A stretch of DNA of 64,000 nucleotides, taken from Candidatus Zhuqueibacterota bacterium (GTDB lineage Bacteria; Zhuqueibacterota; Zhuqueibacteria; Zhuqueibacterales; Geothermadaptataceae). Positions 38,335-48,186 of this stretch are shown one piece after another. The notes under the pieces are model-generated. The model made no database searches, was not told the origin of the DNA, and saw nothing but the letters and a program-made list of their open reading frames with translations. Positions within the stretch are counted from its first letter, which is position 1. Each line of letters opens with the position of its first letter. The position numbers and the translations under genes are program-made. Where the stretch lies: assembly GCA_030950365.1 (NCBI GenBank), contig JAUZRQ010000045.1:54032-118031 (forward strand), given 5' to 3'.

Positions 38335-40320
38335 CTATTTATTCCGCAACGCCTCTTCGGCGTCGTCAATCAATTTTAAGATCTGTTTGCTATACGGTTG
38401 TTCTTTTTCAATTTCTTGCAAGAGCTTCAGAGCCGCCTCGTATTTTCGCTGCGCATAGAACAGAACCGCCTTTTTATATTTCCGCTCAATCTCTGGCGTC
38501 TTGAACGGTTCTTCCCGGGCATTGGCGCGCGCCTCGGCTTTTTTATAGTATTCTTTGACATTTGGATTGTTCGGATCCAGACGCAGCGCCTGCTCGAAAA
38601 ACTGCATGGCCGCTTTGTAATTTTTATTGAAGTACTCGGTCACGCCGCGGCGGTACGCCTCTTCATAATTCATTCTGCGACGAAACTGAGCGATATCCGA
38701 GTTGACTTTGGCCAGCAGTTTTTCATCCTTCACGCCGAAGCGTTTCAGTTCGCTCAGCTTATCAATGGCTTCCAGATAGCGGCCGCGCGCAGCCAGCAAT
38801 TCGGACTGGCGCCGCAGCTCGCGGATCTTCCGCTGTATCTGCTCCTTGGTTCGAGCAATCCATTTCTTCAGGCTCGGGTTGTCCGGATCTCGGTCAAGGC
38901 CGATTCGCCATTCCGTCAGCGCCTCGTTGTATTTTCCAGCATTGAAATAGCTGATTCCTTTTTGTAACTGATTTTCAACGAACTTGACGCGCTGCTGCTC
39001 CTGTGCCTTTTCGGCAGCCAATCTGCGCAGCCGTTCCCGCTCACGTTCTTCCTCTTCTTTCAGCTTTTCTTCGGCGCGTCGGGCCCACATGGCCGCTTCT
39101 TCGTTGTCCGGATCCAGATTGAGCGCCGCATTGAACTTAATGAGCGCATCGAAATACTTTTGCTTTTGAAAGAAACTCAGTCCGGCTTCAATATTGGTTT
39201 TGATCTCCAGCTTGCGCTGAAATTCGGCCCGTTGCGCCGCCTCGCGGGCAATGGCCTCTTCGCGCTCTCGCTTGGCCAGCTCGATGATTTCCTGTTTGGA
39301 TTTGCCAAATGTTAAGCTAATGGACACACGATGGTTTTGCGGGAATTCGGGACTAAAATCGTAGCTGCCGTACGAGTAATCGATTTGCAAACGATTGATG
39401 GCGATGCCGGCGCCGAAGACCAGTTGCCTTTCGGTGAACCCCAGTCGCAACATCGCGCCCCCCTGATAGGCATATTCCACACCGAAATGCATTTTCAGGT
39501 CTTTCTGCTCGCCTTTTTCCACATCGCCATAAAAGCTCAGGGCGTCGTTTTTCGAAGACAATCGAAATAGCTTGGCTATACCGAATTTATAATTGCGTGG
39601 AACGCGAACCTGCGCTTCTGCAATTTTCATAATCGGAGGTATAGCATTTTGTATAATAAACCCCAACGACAGGTTTTGCAGAAATTCTGGCAGCCATTCG
39701 GGACGGTAAATCAATCCGACATCCGCGCCGATACCGCGCCCGCTCACCTGGCTGTGCGAGAACTGGAAATCCTGCTGCTCGATCTTCAGCGTGGTGCCAA
39801 TGGAAATATTGTACGGCAACTGCTTTCCATAGGAAAGCAGCAATTGAATTTGCGCGAAATTGGACTGCCCCAGAAAATCGCCCAGCTCGTCCCGCTCCGG
39901 AATGCCATCGGTGCCCACGCGCAACACCGCCACACCGAATGTTCCTGTCGACACAGTGGGATGCACATAACTGACAAAATTGAACTGTCCATCCAGCGGC
40001 AGCGAGGAGTAAAACAGGGTCATCGATTTGCGCGTCAGAAGATCGAGGCCGCCAGGGTTCCAATACACCACCGAAGCATCCAGGGCCGCGGCGATATACG
40101 CGCCGCCCAGGCCCAGCGCTCGCGCGCCCACGCCGTAGGAGAAAATGCCCTCAAAACCGCCATCGGCCTGCTGCCCCCGCGCCGGCGCGGCCATAGCCAG
40201 AAGCAGCGCCACCCCTCCGATGCCGACATATTTACCCAATTTTGTGCTCATGCGACGTCTGATATTCATCAATGCAACCATGGTGTTTTTCATTTCGATG
40301 CTGTTTCGTTGCCTGTTCAT
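38335..40320 (-). CDS. PorV/UPF0164-like outer membrane protein fused to TPR domain
   Basis: 661 residues. After a signal peptide (about 28-50, ending PARGQQ), residues 55-345 match the PorV/PorQ barrel pattern: GVGARALGLGGAYIAAALDASVVYWNPGGL and LSLGFIIQN, with strand motifs ending in VSISLTFG. A charged coiled coil (about 350-370) leads into TPR units (SFFQKQKYFDALIKFNAALNLDPDNEEA, and EAYRRGVTEYFNKNYKAAMQFFEQAL near 560-600). In T9SS, PorV shuttles cargo at the outer membrane. Here a periplasmic TPR platform is joined to it, which I have not seen as a standard arrangement. Its ATG overlaps the stop of the giant protein gene (ATGA), so the two are translationally coupled. Confidence 0.8.
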   Translation of the reverse strand: MNRQRNSIEMKNTMVALMNIRRRMSTKLGKYVGIGGVALLLAMAAPARGQQADGGFEGIFSYGVGARALGLGGAYIAAALDASVVYWNPGGLDLLTRKSMTLFYSSLPLDGQFNFVSYVHPTVSTGTFGVAVLRVGTDGIPERDELGDFLGQSNFAQIQLLLSYGKQLPYNISIGTTLKIEQQDFQFSHSQVSGRGIGADVGLIYRPEWLPEFLQNLSLGFIIQNAIPPIMKIAEAQVRVPRNYKFGIAKLFRLSSKNDALSFYGDVEKGEQKDLKMHFGVEYAYQGGAMLRLGFTERQLVFGAGIAINRLQIDYSYGSYDFSPEFPQNHRVSISLTFGKSKQEIIELAKREREEAIAREAAQRAEFQRKLEIKTNIEAGLSFFQKQKYFDALIKFNAALNLDPDNEEAAMWARRAEEKLKEEEERERERLRRLAAEKAQEQQRVKFVENQLQKGISYFNAGKYNEALTEWRIGLDRDPDNPSLKKWIARTKEQIQRKIRELRRQSELLAARGRYLEAIDKLSELKRFGVKDEKLLAKVNSDIAQFRRRMNYEEAYRRGVTEYFNKNYKAAMQFFEQALRLDPNNPNVKEYYKKAEARANAREEPFKTPEIERKYKKAVLFYAQRKYEAALKLLQEIEKEQPYSKQILKLIDDAEEALRNK

Positions 40321-43300
40321 CGGATCACCGCGACTTTCGTGGTGACAGTTCCAGCGTTAGTGGTCAATACGGCCAGATACACGCCATTGAGCACCCGAAT
40401 ACCCCGGCCGTTGGTGCCATTCCAGGTAATAATTTTCGGACCGCCATCCGCACGACCCTGCGGATCGCTGGCCGTGAAGGTTTTCTCCCACACCAGCTCT
40501 CCGAACAGCGTGTAAATCCGCAGCGTAACATTGGAATCCTTTTCCAGATGATAGATAAACTTGGTAATAGGGCGATCGGCCGAGCCAAACGGATTGGGCC
40601 GGTTGAAAAAGCTATTGGAGAATTTGCGGTCGATCAGCACCATTTTGCCGGTCTCTATCGCACCCTTCTGTCCCTCCTGGTTTAACAGCTCCACGGACAC
40701 CGGCTGATCGCTGTCCTGATCCACGGCCCCAATCTGGTTCTGACTTGAAAGCCGCAAGTTAAACGCGTTCAATTTGGCATTCTGCGAAATATCCGCCGAA
40801 ATTACAAACACAATCGGATATTGTGGCTCGAGTACCGCGTCTTGCAGAAAATTCAGCTCCACCGTGGTGTTACCCGGAACCGCCGCTTTTTGCGCGAACA
40901 GGGTATTGTCGGCTTCCCGGGTGATTTTTAGCGCCGCGAACACATCCGACGCCTGCAGCGGCTGCCCTTCGCGGTCAAACACATCCACCGTGATTTGCTT
41001 CACCAGAATATTACTGGACCCCGGCGATCCAGTGTTTTCGAACTGCAGCTTGATCAACGGCACGTCGGTCTGGCCGGCGGAAATCGTCGGTTCCAAATTG
41101 AACGGCACCTCCTGCACCACCAGTTTGCTGCGCTCGGTCAGAATAGAAATCTGCACTTCCGATGGAGTGATGAACACAATTTCCTCGCTGTTTTCATCGC
41201 GCGGATGCGCCAGCACCGCAAACTTGATGGAACGGGGCTCGTTGTGCGGCGCCGACGGCGCTTTGATGCGCCACTCGGCCACGCCATCCTGCGTTGATTT
41301 CACCGCCGGATCGTTGGTTGTGTAGCCAGCGGGCAGGGTCATACGAATGCTGTCGCTACCCACCACCCCGGCCGCATTCGGCTGGTTTTGCACAATGGCG
41401 CGCACAGTGAATTCGAGGTCGGTGGTCACCACGCCATCGGTGGCCGTGGGCGGATCCACAATTTCCGCACGCAGGGTCAGCATCGCTTTATTAACGACCT
41501 GCAGAGTCAGCGTGTCGCTGGTGGCGCTCAACCGCGTCGTGTCGGCCGCATCCCGTCCGGAAATGCGCACATAAATAGAAGCCTGATCCAGCCGCGATTT
41601 CGGCGCCTTGATTTCCCAGTTCAGAAATTCGGTGCCGGTGGTGTTTTTGTTGTTTGGCTGGACGATTTTGTCCGTGGCCGTAAATCCCGCTGGCAACACC
41701 ACTTCGGCCTGAATATCGGACACATCGGTCCAGTTCAGGGTGGTGCCGATGGTAAACTTCTGCTCCGTGCTCAGTACCCGGTCGGTGGCCCCTATAGGGC
41801 TGGTAATTTGCAACGCATTTGCCGTGATTTTGCCAACCTCGCGCGTTTCCACCAGCAGGGTCGCGCGGCCGTTTTGCACCCACGCCGCGATCTGATCGGT
41901 GTTTTCGTCCTTCGGAGTACGGTGAATACGCACGGTGATCGGTTTCTGGCTCGAAACCGTATCCGGCGCCGTCAGCTCCCAGTCCACAAATCCGCCCACA
42001 TCCACCTGCTTGACCAGCGTATCGCTGGTGGTCACGCCGGTGGTGCCGGGATCGAGCCGTAGCTCGGCCGTGCCCACGGTCCGGGCCGTGCCCTGGTTTT
42101 CAATGAACGCTCGCAACACGAAGGTTTGCCCGCGGGCCAGACTGCCGGTTTCGGCACCCGGCGGACTGATGATGCGGGTGGAAACTTTGAGCTGCGCCCG
42201 CAGCACCGTCATCACGCGCAGCGTGTCATAGGCTTCGATGAGGTTGTTTTTTGCATCCACGCCGAACACGCGCACCACCAGCGGATCCAGTCCGGCCGAG
42301 GGCAGGCTCGGTGTGCGCACATCCCAGAAGGTCGTGGTTGTGCCCAGTGGCAGATTTTTGCTGGAATCGGCCGGGCCGAAACGGAAGCTGTATCCCGGTG
42401 GCAGCCGCAGCGTGGCGTTGATGTTGGGTAAATTCGGCGTCCGGTCGATACGCAGGGCCAGGGTAAAAAGCTGATCGGTGGACAGGGTATCGTCTTTGGC
42501 CCCGTTCGGCGCACTGACATACAGCGAATCAATTTTGATCCGTGTGGTATCGGTTTCGACAATGAGCGTGTCGATCTGGCGAGCCACCGCCGCCGGCGCG
42601 TCGATGTTGATGTCGTTGGGAATGGTGAAAATGCTCACCACAAAGGTGTCCGGGCCGCTTGGCACGCTGGGCGCCGTAACGCTCCAGTTCACCGGTGTGT
42701 TGGCTGTGAAATCCCGAATCAGTGCATCGCTGGTGGCATAGTTTTGCGGCACCTTCAGGAAAACCTTGCCGCCAGCTGCCAGCCCGGCGTCGCCAAGATT
42801 TTTAACCAGCGCGGAGAAAGTAAAGGTCTGTCCAACGGCCAATTTGCCGCCACTGGGGATGGTGCTGGCCCGAATATCTAGCAATGCCGCTCGTTCAATC
42901 AAAATACGGGTGAAATCGTCCGACGGTGCGCGGATCGGCGCCGGCTTGCCGCTTTGCACCGCTGTGGCCGCGAGAATCTGCGATTGAAAATCCTCGCCGG
43001 TTGCATTCACCGAGCTGTCCGCGCGAACCGTGAAAAACACCGATGCCGTACTTTGCGCGGCCAGACTGGCGATGGTATCGATCGGCGCCAGAATTTGCGA
43101 TGGCCCGGCGGTTTGCAATTGCAGCACCACATCTTTGACCGGCTCGAGGCCGGCATTTTCCACTGTGACCTTGATCTGAAATACCTGCCCGATGTTGACC
43201 CGGCCGATGTCCTGCGAAATGAGATTGTTCACAATCGGCGAAGTATCGATGATGCGCACAAACGCGCTGGTCTCGATGGCAATCTCGGTGCTATCCGTCG

Positions 43301-46300
43301 CCGTCAGCCCATTGCGATCGTTGATGTCATAGCCACTCACCTGGGCGATGATGGTGGCTCGGCCGCCCTGCTTTCCGGTGCGGTTCACGGTATACGCCAG
43401 GGTATCGATTTCGCCGCCCGGCAGGAACAGATTGGCCCGGCCATTCAATTTGGTCGGCGGCGCCACTTCGAAATCAGTGCGCACCACGCCGTTCATCTTG
43501 AAAGTGATGTCACTGGCCTGCGGTTGAAATAGGATCCCGGATGAGCCGGTGTCTTTCACCACCACATAAATTTTCCACGGGCTGATCTGGTTGGCGGAAA
43601 CCGCCGTGTCCGAAGCGACCACCTTCAGTACCTGCAATCCGGCCGGAATCTGCGACTGCACCGCCTCGGTGCTGTCCAAAGGCTGCAGAACCGTCGGCAC
43701 GGTTTTGGTGTTGCGCGTAACAGCCCTGGAAATTTGCGCGGTAAACGTTTCCAGTGTCTCGAAATCGGGAGCCGTGACGGCAATGCTCACCGTGGTGCTG
43801 CCATTGCCGGGCACCGTTGCATATGTGGGCGTTTGCGCGCCGATGGCGGACACGCCGTTGCTCGTGAGTTGAATTTGCAGACTGTCCACGGTCTCCTGGC
43901 CGGAATTGCTCACCAAAACCTTGATGTTGTACGCCTGTTTGTTGTTCACAAACGGCGGATTCGGTGCGGTGGTGGTGTCGATGAATGTGCTGTCGATGCG
44001 GATCACCGCCGGAGTTTGCACCACGAAACTGGTATCGTTGGCCGTGGTGGTGGTATCGCTCAAAAACGTTCCCGTATTGATCTCGAAGCCAGAAACGATG
44101 GCATTGACCGTGTTCACGCCCAGATTCGAGCCGGTGGTATCCACCGTAAACACCAGGGTGCCAGAGCTATTGCCGGATAAAATGGCGCCGCCTCCGGAAA
44201 GCTGCGCCGGATACGTCAGCCGGTAGCCATTCGTATCAGCCAGAGAGATCGTGGTCGAATCGGTTTGAAAGGTCAGGCGAATGTCAGCGCCGCCTGCATT
44301 CTTCACGTTGACGGCGATGGTCCATGGCCGAGTCTGATTGACTGTGGCGGTTGCCTGTGATGGTTCAACACTGGTGATCTGCAAATTGGCTGGTGATTGC
44401 ACCGAAACCTGCCCTTTGCCGCCATCATTGGTGTCATCGCTGACCGGCAAGCTTGGTCCAAGATCGGTGCCGGCCACCCGGCCGGAAATGATGATGGTGC
44501 CGGTGGTGGTGCCCGTTTGCGTGATCACGAATTCCAGCGTGTCGGTAATGCTCGGGCCGAGCACGATACCACCATTCTTGAGTTGCGTCGGCTGGGTGAT
44601 GCTGTACTCCGATGTCACGTTGTTGGTACCGCTGAAAAACCGGATGTAGGTGGCCGTGGCGCTTAAATCCAACTGAATGGTGGACGAACTGTTGTTCGCT
44701 ACCGCCATCTTGACGATCCACTGCTTGGTCATGCCCGAGGTCACCGATGCCTGGCTGGGCGTGATGGATACGATTTGCAACGCCGCAGCCGTGGAGACAT
44801 TCCATGTATGCGTCGTATCGGCACCATTGGCGTCGGAAATCGCGGTGCGTGCATTTTGGTCTTTGCCATAAGCCCTGGCATCAATGATGACCTGGCCGGT
44901 ATCGGCGGCAGCGCCCACATTCACGGTAAAATGAAGCGCCGCCCGACTGCCCCCGGCCAGGGTGGTCGGATTGCTACCGCTTTCCGCTACAATATACTGG
45001 CTGGTTACGTCGGCCGCCCCTTTACGGAACAAAATAATGATGCTGTCGATTTCGGCGGTCGCCGCCTGCCCATCGCCCACGCTGTTCGCCAGCCAGACCG
45101 CAATGTCAATATTCTGCTGCCCCTGAGCCACGGAATCCGGCCCGGTGATTGACTGAACCACAATATCCGCCGGCTTCTGCACCACCCATTGCGCCGTGCT
45201 GTCCGCGCCGTTATCGGACACGGTGGTGCCGCCAATGGTTCCACTCACTGCGCCATCGATAGTGATCGTATCAATGGTGGCCGTGTTACTGACATCAACC
45301 AAAAACACCAGGTTGGCCGTGGTGCCGCCGGGAATCACCGAAATCGTATCGCCGCGCGTGATGATCGGATAATCCGCTGCACGGTCGAAGCCCCCACTGC
45401 CGGTGAATGTCAAACTGGCTGAGTTGAGTGAAATGGATGCTGTGCCAATGTTACGCACGGCCATGGTCACCTGCGCATCAAGCTGGCCGCGCGTCACAAA
45501 CTGCGGCGCATTGATCGATGCGATTTGCAGGTTGCCTACGGTCACTTTCGTGTTCCCGGTGGCCGAGCCGTTAACGCTGGCCACGGAAATGATTGCCTCC
45601 CCTCCCACCGTGTCGGCTTTAAACAGAAAAGACAATTGACTGCTGGAGTTGGTCTGCACCTGAATGCCGTCCAGGGTGGGATTCACGTCCTGCGTATCCG
45701 GAACGGTGCCCACCAGCGGCTGGATGATGGTAAACTGGCGTCCCGCGCCTACCGCATTGCCGTCGGCATCGGTCACGATGGAGGAAGTGATGGTCGATGT
45801 GCTAGCGCCATCCGCCGGAATGGCCTGGGGCGTCGCCGTCAACGTCAGCGTGCCTGAAGGTACACCTGGCGTCACGGTAATCGTGCCAGTGGCGTCGCTG
45901 CCGGCCGTGGCGTGCGTTCCGACGATGGTGCCGGTGGTTCCATTGACACTCGCCGTGGTTGGTTTGAACGTGAATGACGATCCCGTCCCCGAAACAGCCG
46001 GCGCCAGGGCGCCCGTGCTGGACCAGGTCACGCTGACATCGCCTAGGTAGGTATTGCCGATGTCGTACCCGGCGGCATAAATCGTCACCGAATCATCGGC
46101 GGTCATCTGGTAATCCACAAACTCGACGCCGCCGTTGTTGGCCGCCGTGCGCAGAATGATGTGATGAAGCGGGCCGGGGTTCACATCAAATGCATTGGAG
46201 GTGCCGGATTTCCCCGAACCCGTGGCGGTGATTTTATTGGACGTCTGCGTACTGCTAATGGTCACGCTCTGCGTGTTCAGCACGCCGGAATTGAATGTCG

Positions 46301-48179
46301 CGCTGGTGGTTGGGGAAATCGTGCCAGTCAGATCGGATAATGTCACCAGATCAACGAATCCGGTGACAATATTATGATTGCTGTCGTGTGCTTCGATGCG
46401 GATATCAAATGGCACGCCAACCTGCTGCACCGCGATGTTGCTGCCGTCGGGGGCCGTGATTTCAAAATGATCCAGGGCTCCGGGATTAACATCGAAATTA
46501 TTCGAGGTTCCGGTAATACCTGCACCATCATCCACAGACAGGGTTAAGGCCGTACCTGCGGTCAATACATTGATGGATTCAGTGCGCACGCCGCTGCTGA
46601 ATGTACCGGAAGTCGTTGGGGTGACGGTACCGCTACTAATACTAATATTGACCGTGCCCACAAAATTCGTCACCGTATTATTGTACACATCTTGTGCCGT
46701 AATAGTAATCGGAAACGCCGTGCCAGCCGTTTGCGGGCTCGAAATGGCAGAGATGGTAAAATGATCCAGCGCTGCCGGACTCACAGTGAAACCATTCGAG
46801 GTTCCCGATTTGCCGCTCGCCGTGGCGGTGATGGTAACGTTGCTAGACGCTTTAGTAATGGTCACCGACTGCGAAGCCAACACCCCGTTGGTGAAATTGG
46901 CGCTGGTGGTCGGCGAAATCGTACCCGTGGCGTCGGAGAGGGTCACCGATCCGGTGAAGCTGGTGACCGTATTGTTATATGCATCCTGCGCCGTGATTGC
47001 GATACTGAAGGCCGTACCCGCGGTTTGCGTGCCGATGTTGCCGCCGCCCTGTGCCGTCACACGGAAATGATCCAGCGCACCGGGATTGACATCAAAGGCG
47101 TTCGAAGTGCCGATGTGTGAAGCCCCGTCATCCACGGTGATGGTCAGCCCCGTACCGGCCGTCAGCACATTGATGGATTCGGTGCGTACGCCGTTGACAA
47201 AACTGCCGCTGGTGGTCGGGGTTACCGTGCCGGAACTCACGCTAATACCGACCGTTCCGTTGAAGCTGGTGACTTTGTTGCCGTAGGCGTCTTCGGCGGT
47301 AATAGTTACTGAAAAAGCGGTGCCAGCAGTTTGGGGGCTAGCAATGCTCGAAAGCGTAAAATGATCCAGCGATGCTGGGTCCACAGTAAACGTATTGGAT
47401 ACCCCGGTGACCGATCCTGAAGACACGGTGATTTTATTGTTGGCATTGGATTCGGTGATGGTCACGGTTTGGGTGGCCAGCACCCCGGCCACGAAATTAC
47501 CGCTGGTGGTTGGCGATATCGTGCCGGTCACGTCATCGATGGCCACGGTGCCGGTGAATGAGGTAACCGTGTTGTTGTATGCATCCTGCGCGATCACGCG
47601 AATATCGAACGACACGCCAGCGGTTTGCGTGCCGATGAGGCCGCCAGAGGAGTTGGTGACACTGAAATGATGGAGTTGATTGGGTGTAATGGTAAAAGCA
47701 GAAGACGTTCCCGAGTCTTTGGTGGTCGTGCCGCCATTGTCTTTTAAGGTAACGTTGAGCGTGTAGATGGTTGCGGCCACGGTGTGGTTTTTCACATTGC
47801 CGAAGCGCACGGTGACCGGATTGCCGGCGATCACCGTAGTGCCGGTGCCATCCCGGGTCAGCACCACCTGGGTGGTTGTGGTACTGGTCACAGTAAGGCC
47901 GCCATCCATCCCGGAAATAGCGCTGGCAACGATAACACTTGAGGCATCGAAGCCCGATGGAAAATCGAACACCAGTTGATCGTTGTTCAAAATGTCCACT
48001 GAGGTGGTAAATTGTACCTCATAGATGGTTTCCTCGCCGGCGGCGCTGTTGCTGGGAGTCACTATTATGGAAGAAATTTGCCCAAAGGCCGGTGCGGGCC
48101 ATTGCAGCAGGAGGCCCGCAATTCCCATCAAAAAGGCCAGAATTCGTTTCGATGCCATGTCGAATGCTGTTTTATTCAT
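40317..48179 (-). CDS. Giant repetitive surface protein with FlgD/T9SS-type C-terminal domain
   Basis: 2620 residues. A signal peptide (1-34, ending PAFGQ) precedes an N-terminal beta domain (35-165) resembling the small protein encoded just upstream. Five tandem repeats of about 100 residues follow (168-665), alternating two types in order A-B-A-B-A, each starting LDHF or LHHF and holding TAGTAFSITITAQDAYNN-like sequence. Next comes an Ig-like stretch, then many CARDB-type beta domains (about 900-2400). The C-terminal 95 residues match the FlgD/T9SS sorting type: NPFGSADRPITKFIYHLEK, IYTLFGELVWE, WNGTNGRGIRVLNGVYLAVL. It is probably exported and exposed outside the cell; an adhesin role is inference. 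It is coupled to the PorV-like gene downstream. Confidence 0.85.
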   Translation of the reverse strand: MNKTAFDMASKRILAFLMGIAGLLLQWPAPAFGQISSIIVTPSNSAAGEETIYEVQFTTSVDILNNDQLVFDFPSGFDASSVIVASAISGMDGGLTVTSTTTTQVVLTRDGTGTTVIAGNPVTVRFGNVKNHTVAATIYTLNVTLKDNGGTTTKDSGTSSAFTITPNQLHHFSVTNSSGGLIGTQTAGVSFDIRVIAQDAYNNTVTSFTGTVAIDDVTGTISPTTSGNFVAGVLATQTVTITESNANNKITVSSGSVTGVSNTFTVDPASLDHFTLSSIASPQTAGTAFSVTITAEDAYGNKVTSFNGTVGISVSSGTVTPTTSGSFVNGVRTESINVLTAGTGLTITVDDGASHIGTSNAFDVNPGALDHFRVTAQGGGNIGTQTAGTAFSIAITAQDAYNNTVTSFTGSVTLSDATGTISPTTSANFTNGVLASQSVTITKASSNVTITATASGKSGTSNGFTVSPAALDHFTISAISSPQTAGTAFPITITAQDVYNNTVTNFVGTVNISISSGTVTPTTSGTFSSGVRTESINVLTAGTALTLSVDDGAGITGTSNNFDVNPGALDHFEITAPDGSNIAVQQVGVPFDIRIEAHDSNHNIVTGFVDLVTLSDLTGTISPTTSATFNSGVLNTQSVTISSTQTSNKITATGSGKSGTSNAFDVNPGPLHHIILRTAANNGGVEFVDYQMTADDSVTIYAAGYDIGNTYLGDVSVTWSSTGALAPAVSGTGSSFTFKPTTASVNGTTGTIVGTHATAGSDATGTITVTPGVPSGTLTLTATPQAIPADGASTSTITSSIVTDADGNAVGAGRQFTIIQPLVGTVPDTQDVNPTLDGIQVQTNSSSQLSFLFKADTVGGEAIISVASVNGSATGNTKVTVGNLQIASINAPQFVTRGQLDAQVTMAVRNIGTASISLNSASLTFTGSGGFDRAADYPIITRGDTISVIPGGTTANLVFLVDVSNTATIDTITIDGAVSGTIGGTTVSDNGADSTAQWVVQKPADIVVQSITGPDSVAQGQQNIDIAVWLANSVGDGQAATAEIDSIIILFRKGAADVTSQYIVAESGSNPTTLAGGSRAALHFTVNVGAAADTGQVIIDARAYGKDQNARTAISDANGADTTHTWNVSTAAALQIVSITPSQASVTSGMTKQWIVKMAVANNSSSTIQLDLSATATYIRFFSGTNNVTSEYSITQPTQLKNGGIVLGPSITDTLEFVITQTGTTTGTIIISGRVAGTDLGPSLPVSDDTNDGGKGQVSVQSPANLQITSVEPSQATATVNQTRPWTIAVNVKNAGGADIRLTFQTDSTTISLADTNGYRLTYPAQLSGGGAILSGNSSGTLVFTVDTTGSNLGVNTVNAIVSGFEINTGTFLSDTTTTANDTSFVVQTPAVIRIDSTFIDTTTAPNPPFVNNKQAYNIKVLVSNSGQETVDSLQIQLTSNGVSAIGAQTPTYATVPGNGSTTVSIAVTAPDFETLETFTAQISRAVTRNTKTVPTVLQPLDSTEAVQSQIPAGLQVLKVVASDTAVSANQISPWKIYVVVKDTGSSGILFQPQASDITFKMNGVVRTDFEVAPPTKLNGRANLFLPGGEIDTLAYTVNRTGKQGGRATIIAQVSGYDINDRNGLTATDSTEIAIETSAFVRIIDTSPIVNNLISQDIGRVNIGQVFQIKVTVENAGLEPVKDVVLQLQTAGPSQILAPIDTIASLAAQSTASVFFTVRADSSVNATGEDFQSQILAATAVQSGKPAPIRAPSDDFTRILIERAALLDIRASTIPSGGKLAVGQTFTFSALVKNLGDAGLAAGGKVFLKVPQNYATSDALIRDFTANTPVNWSVTAPSVPSGPDTFVVSIFTIPNDINIDAPAAVARQIDTLIVETDTTRIKIDSLYVSAPNGAKDDTLSTDQLFTLALRIDRTPNLPNINATLRLPPGYSFRFGPADSSKNLPLGTTTTFWDVRTPSLPSAGLDPLVVRVFGVDAKNNLIEAYDTLRVMTVLRAQLKVSTRIISPPGAETGSLARGQTFVLRAFIENQGTARTVGTAELRLDPGTTGVTTSDTLVKQVDVGGFVDWELTAPDTVSSQKPITVRIHRTPKDENTDQIAAWVQNGRATLLVETREVGKITANALQITSPIGATDRVLSTEQKFTIGTTLNWTDVSDIQAEVVLPAGFTATDKIVQPNNKNTTGTEFLNWEIKAPKSRLDQASIYVRISGRDAADTTRLSATSDTLTLQVVNKAMLTLRAEIVDPPTATDGVVTTDLEFTVRAIVQNQPNAAGVVGSDSIRMTLPAGYTTNDPAVKSTQDGVAEWRIKAPSAPHNEPRSIKFAVLAHPRDENSEEIVFITPSEVQISILTERSKLVVQEVPFNLEPTISAGQTDVPLIKLQFENTGSPGSSNILVKQITVDVFDREGQPLQASDVFAALKITREADNTLFAQKAAVPGNTTVELNFLQDAVLEPQYPIVFVISADISQNAKLNAFNLRLSSQNQIGAVDQDSDQPVSVELLNQEGQKGAIETGKMVLIDRKFSNSFFNRPNPFGSADRPITKFIYHLEKDSNVTLRIYTLFGELVWEKTFTASDPQGRADGGPKIITWNGTNGRGIRVLNGVYLAVLTTNAGTVTTKVAVIR
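46180..47680. repeat. Five tandem ~300-bp coding repeats
   Basis: Within the giant gene, near-identical blocks recur with a period of about 300 bases, for example around AAATGATCCAGCG at about 46460, 46759, 47066 and 47360, and a diverged copy near 47665. Alternate units are most alike (A with A, B with B), so the unit that duplicated was probably about 600 bases. Such repeats can change copy number by recombination. Confidence 0.85.
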
Positions 48180-48186
48180 AGTCTAT

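Noticed and set aside
46180..47680. Regular 300-bp repeats as a CRISPR or satellite array
   Set aside because: The repeats are in frame in a long coding sequence, far too long for CRISPR repeats and without unique spacers.
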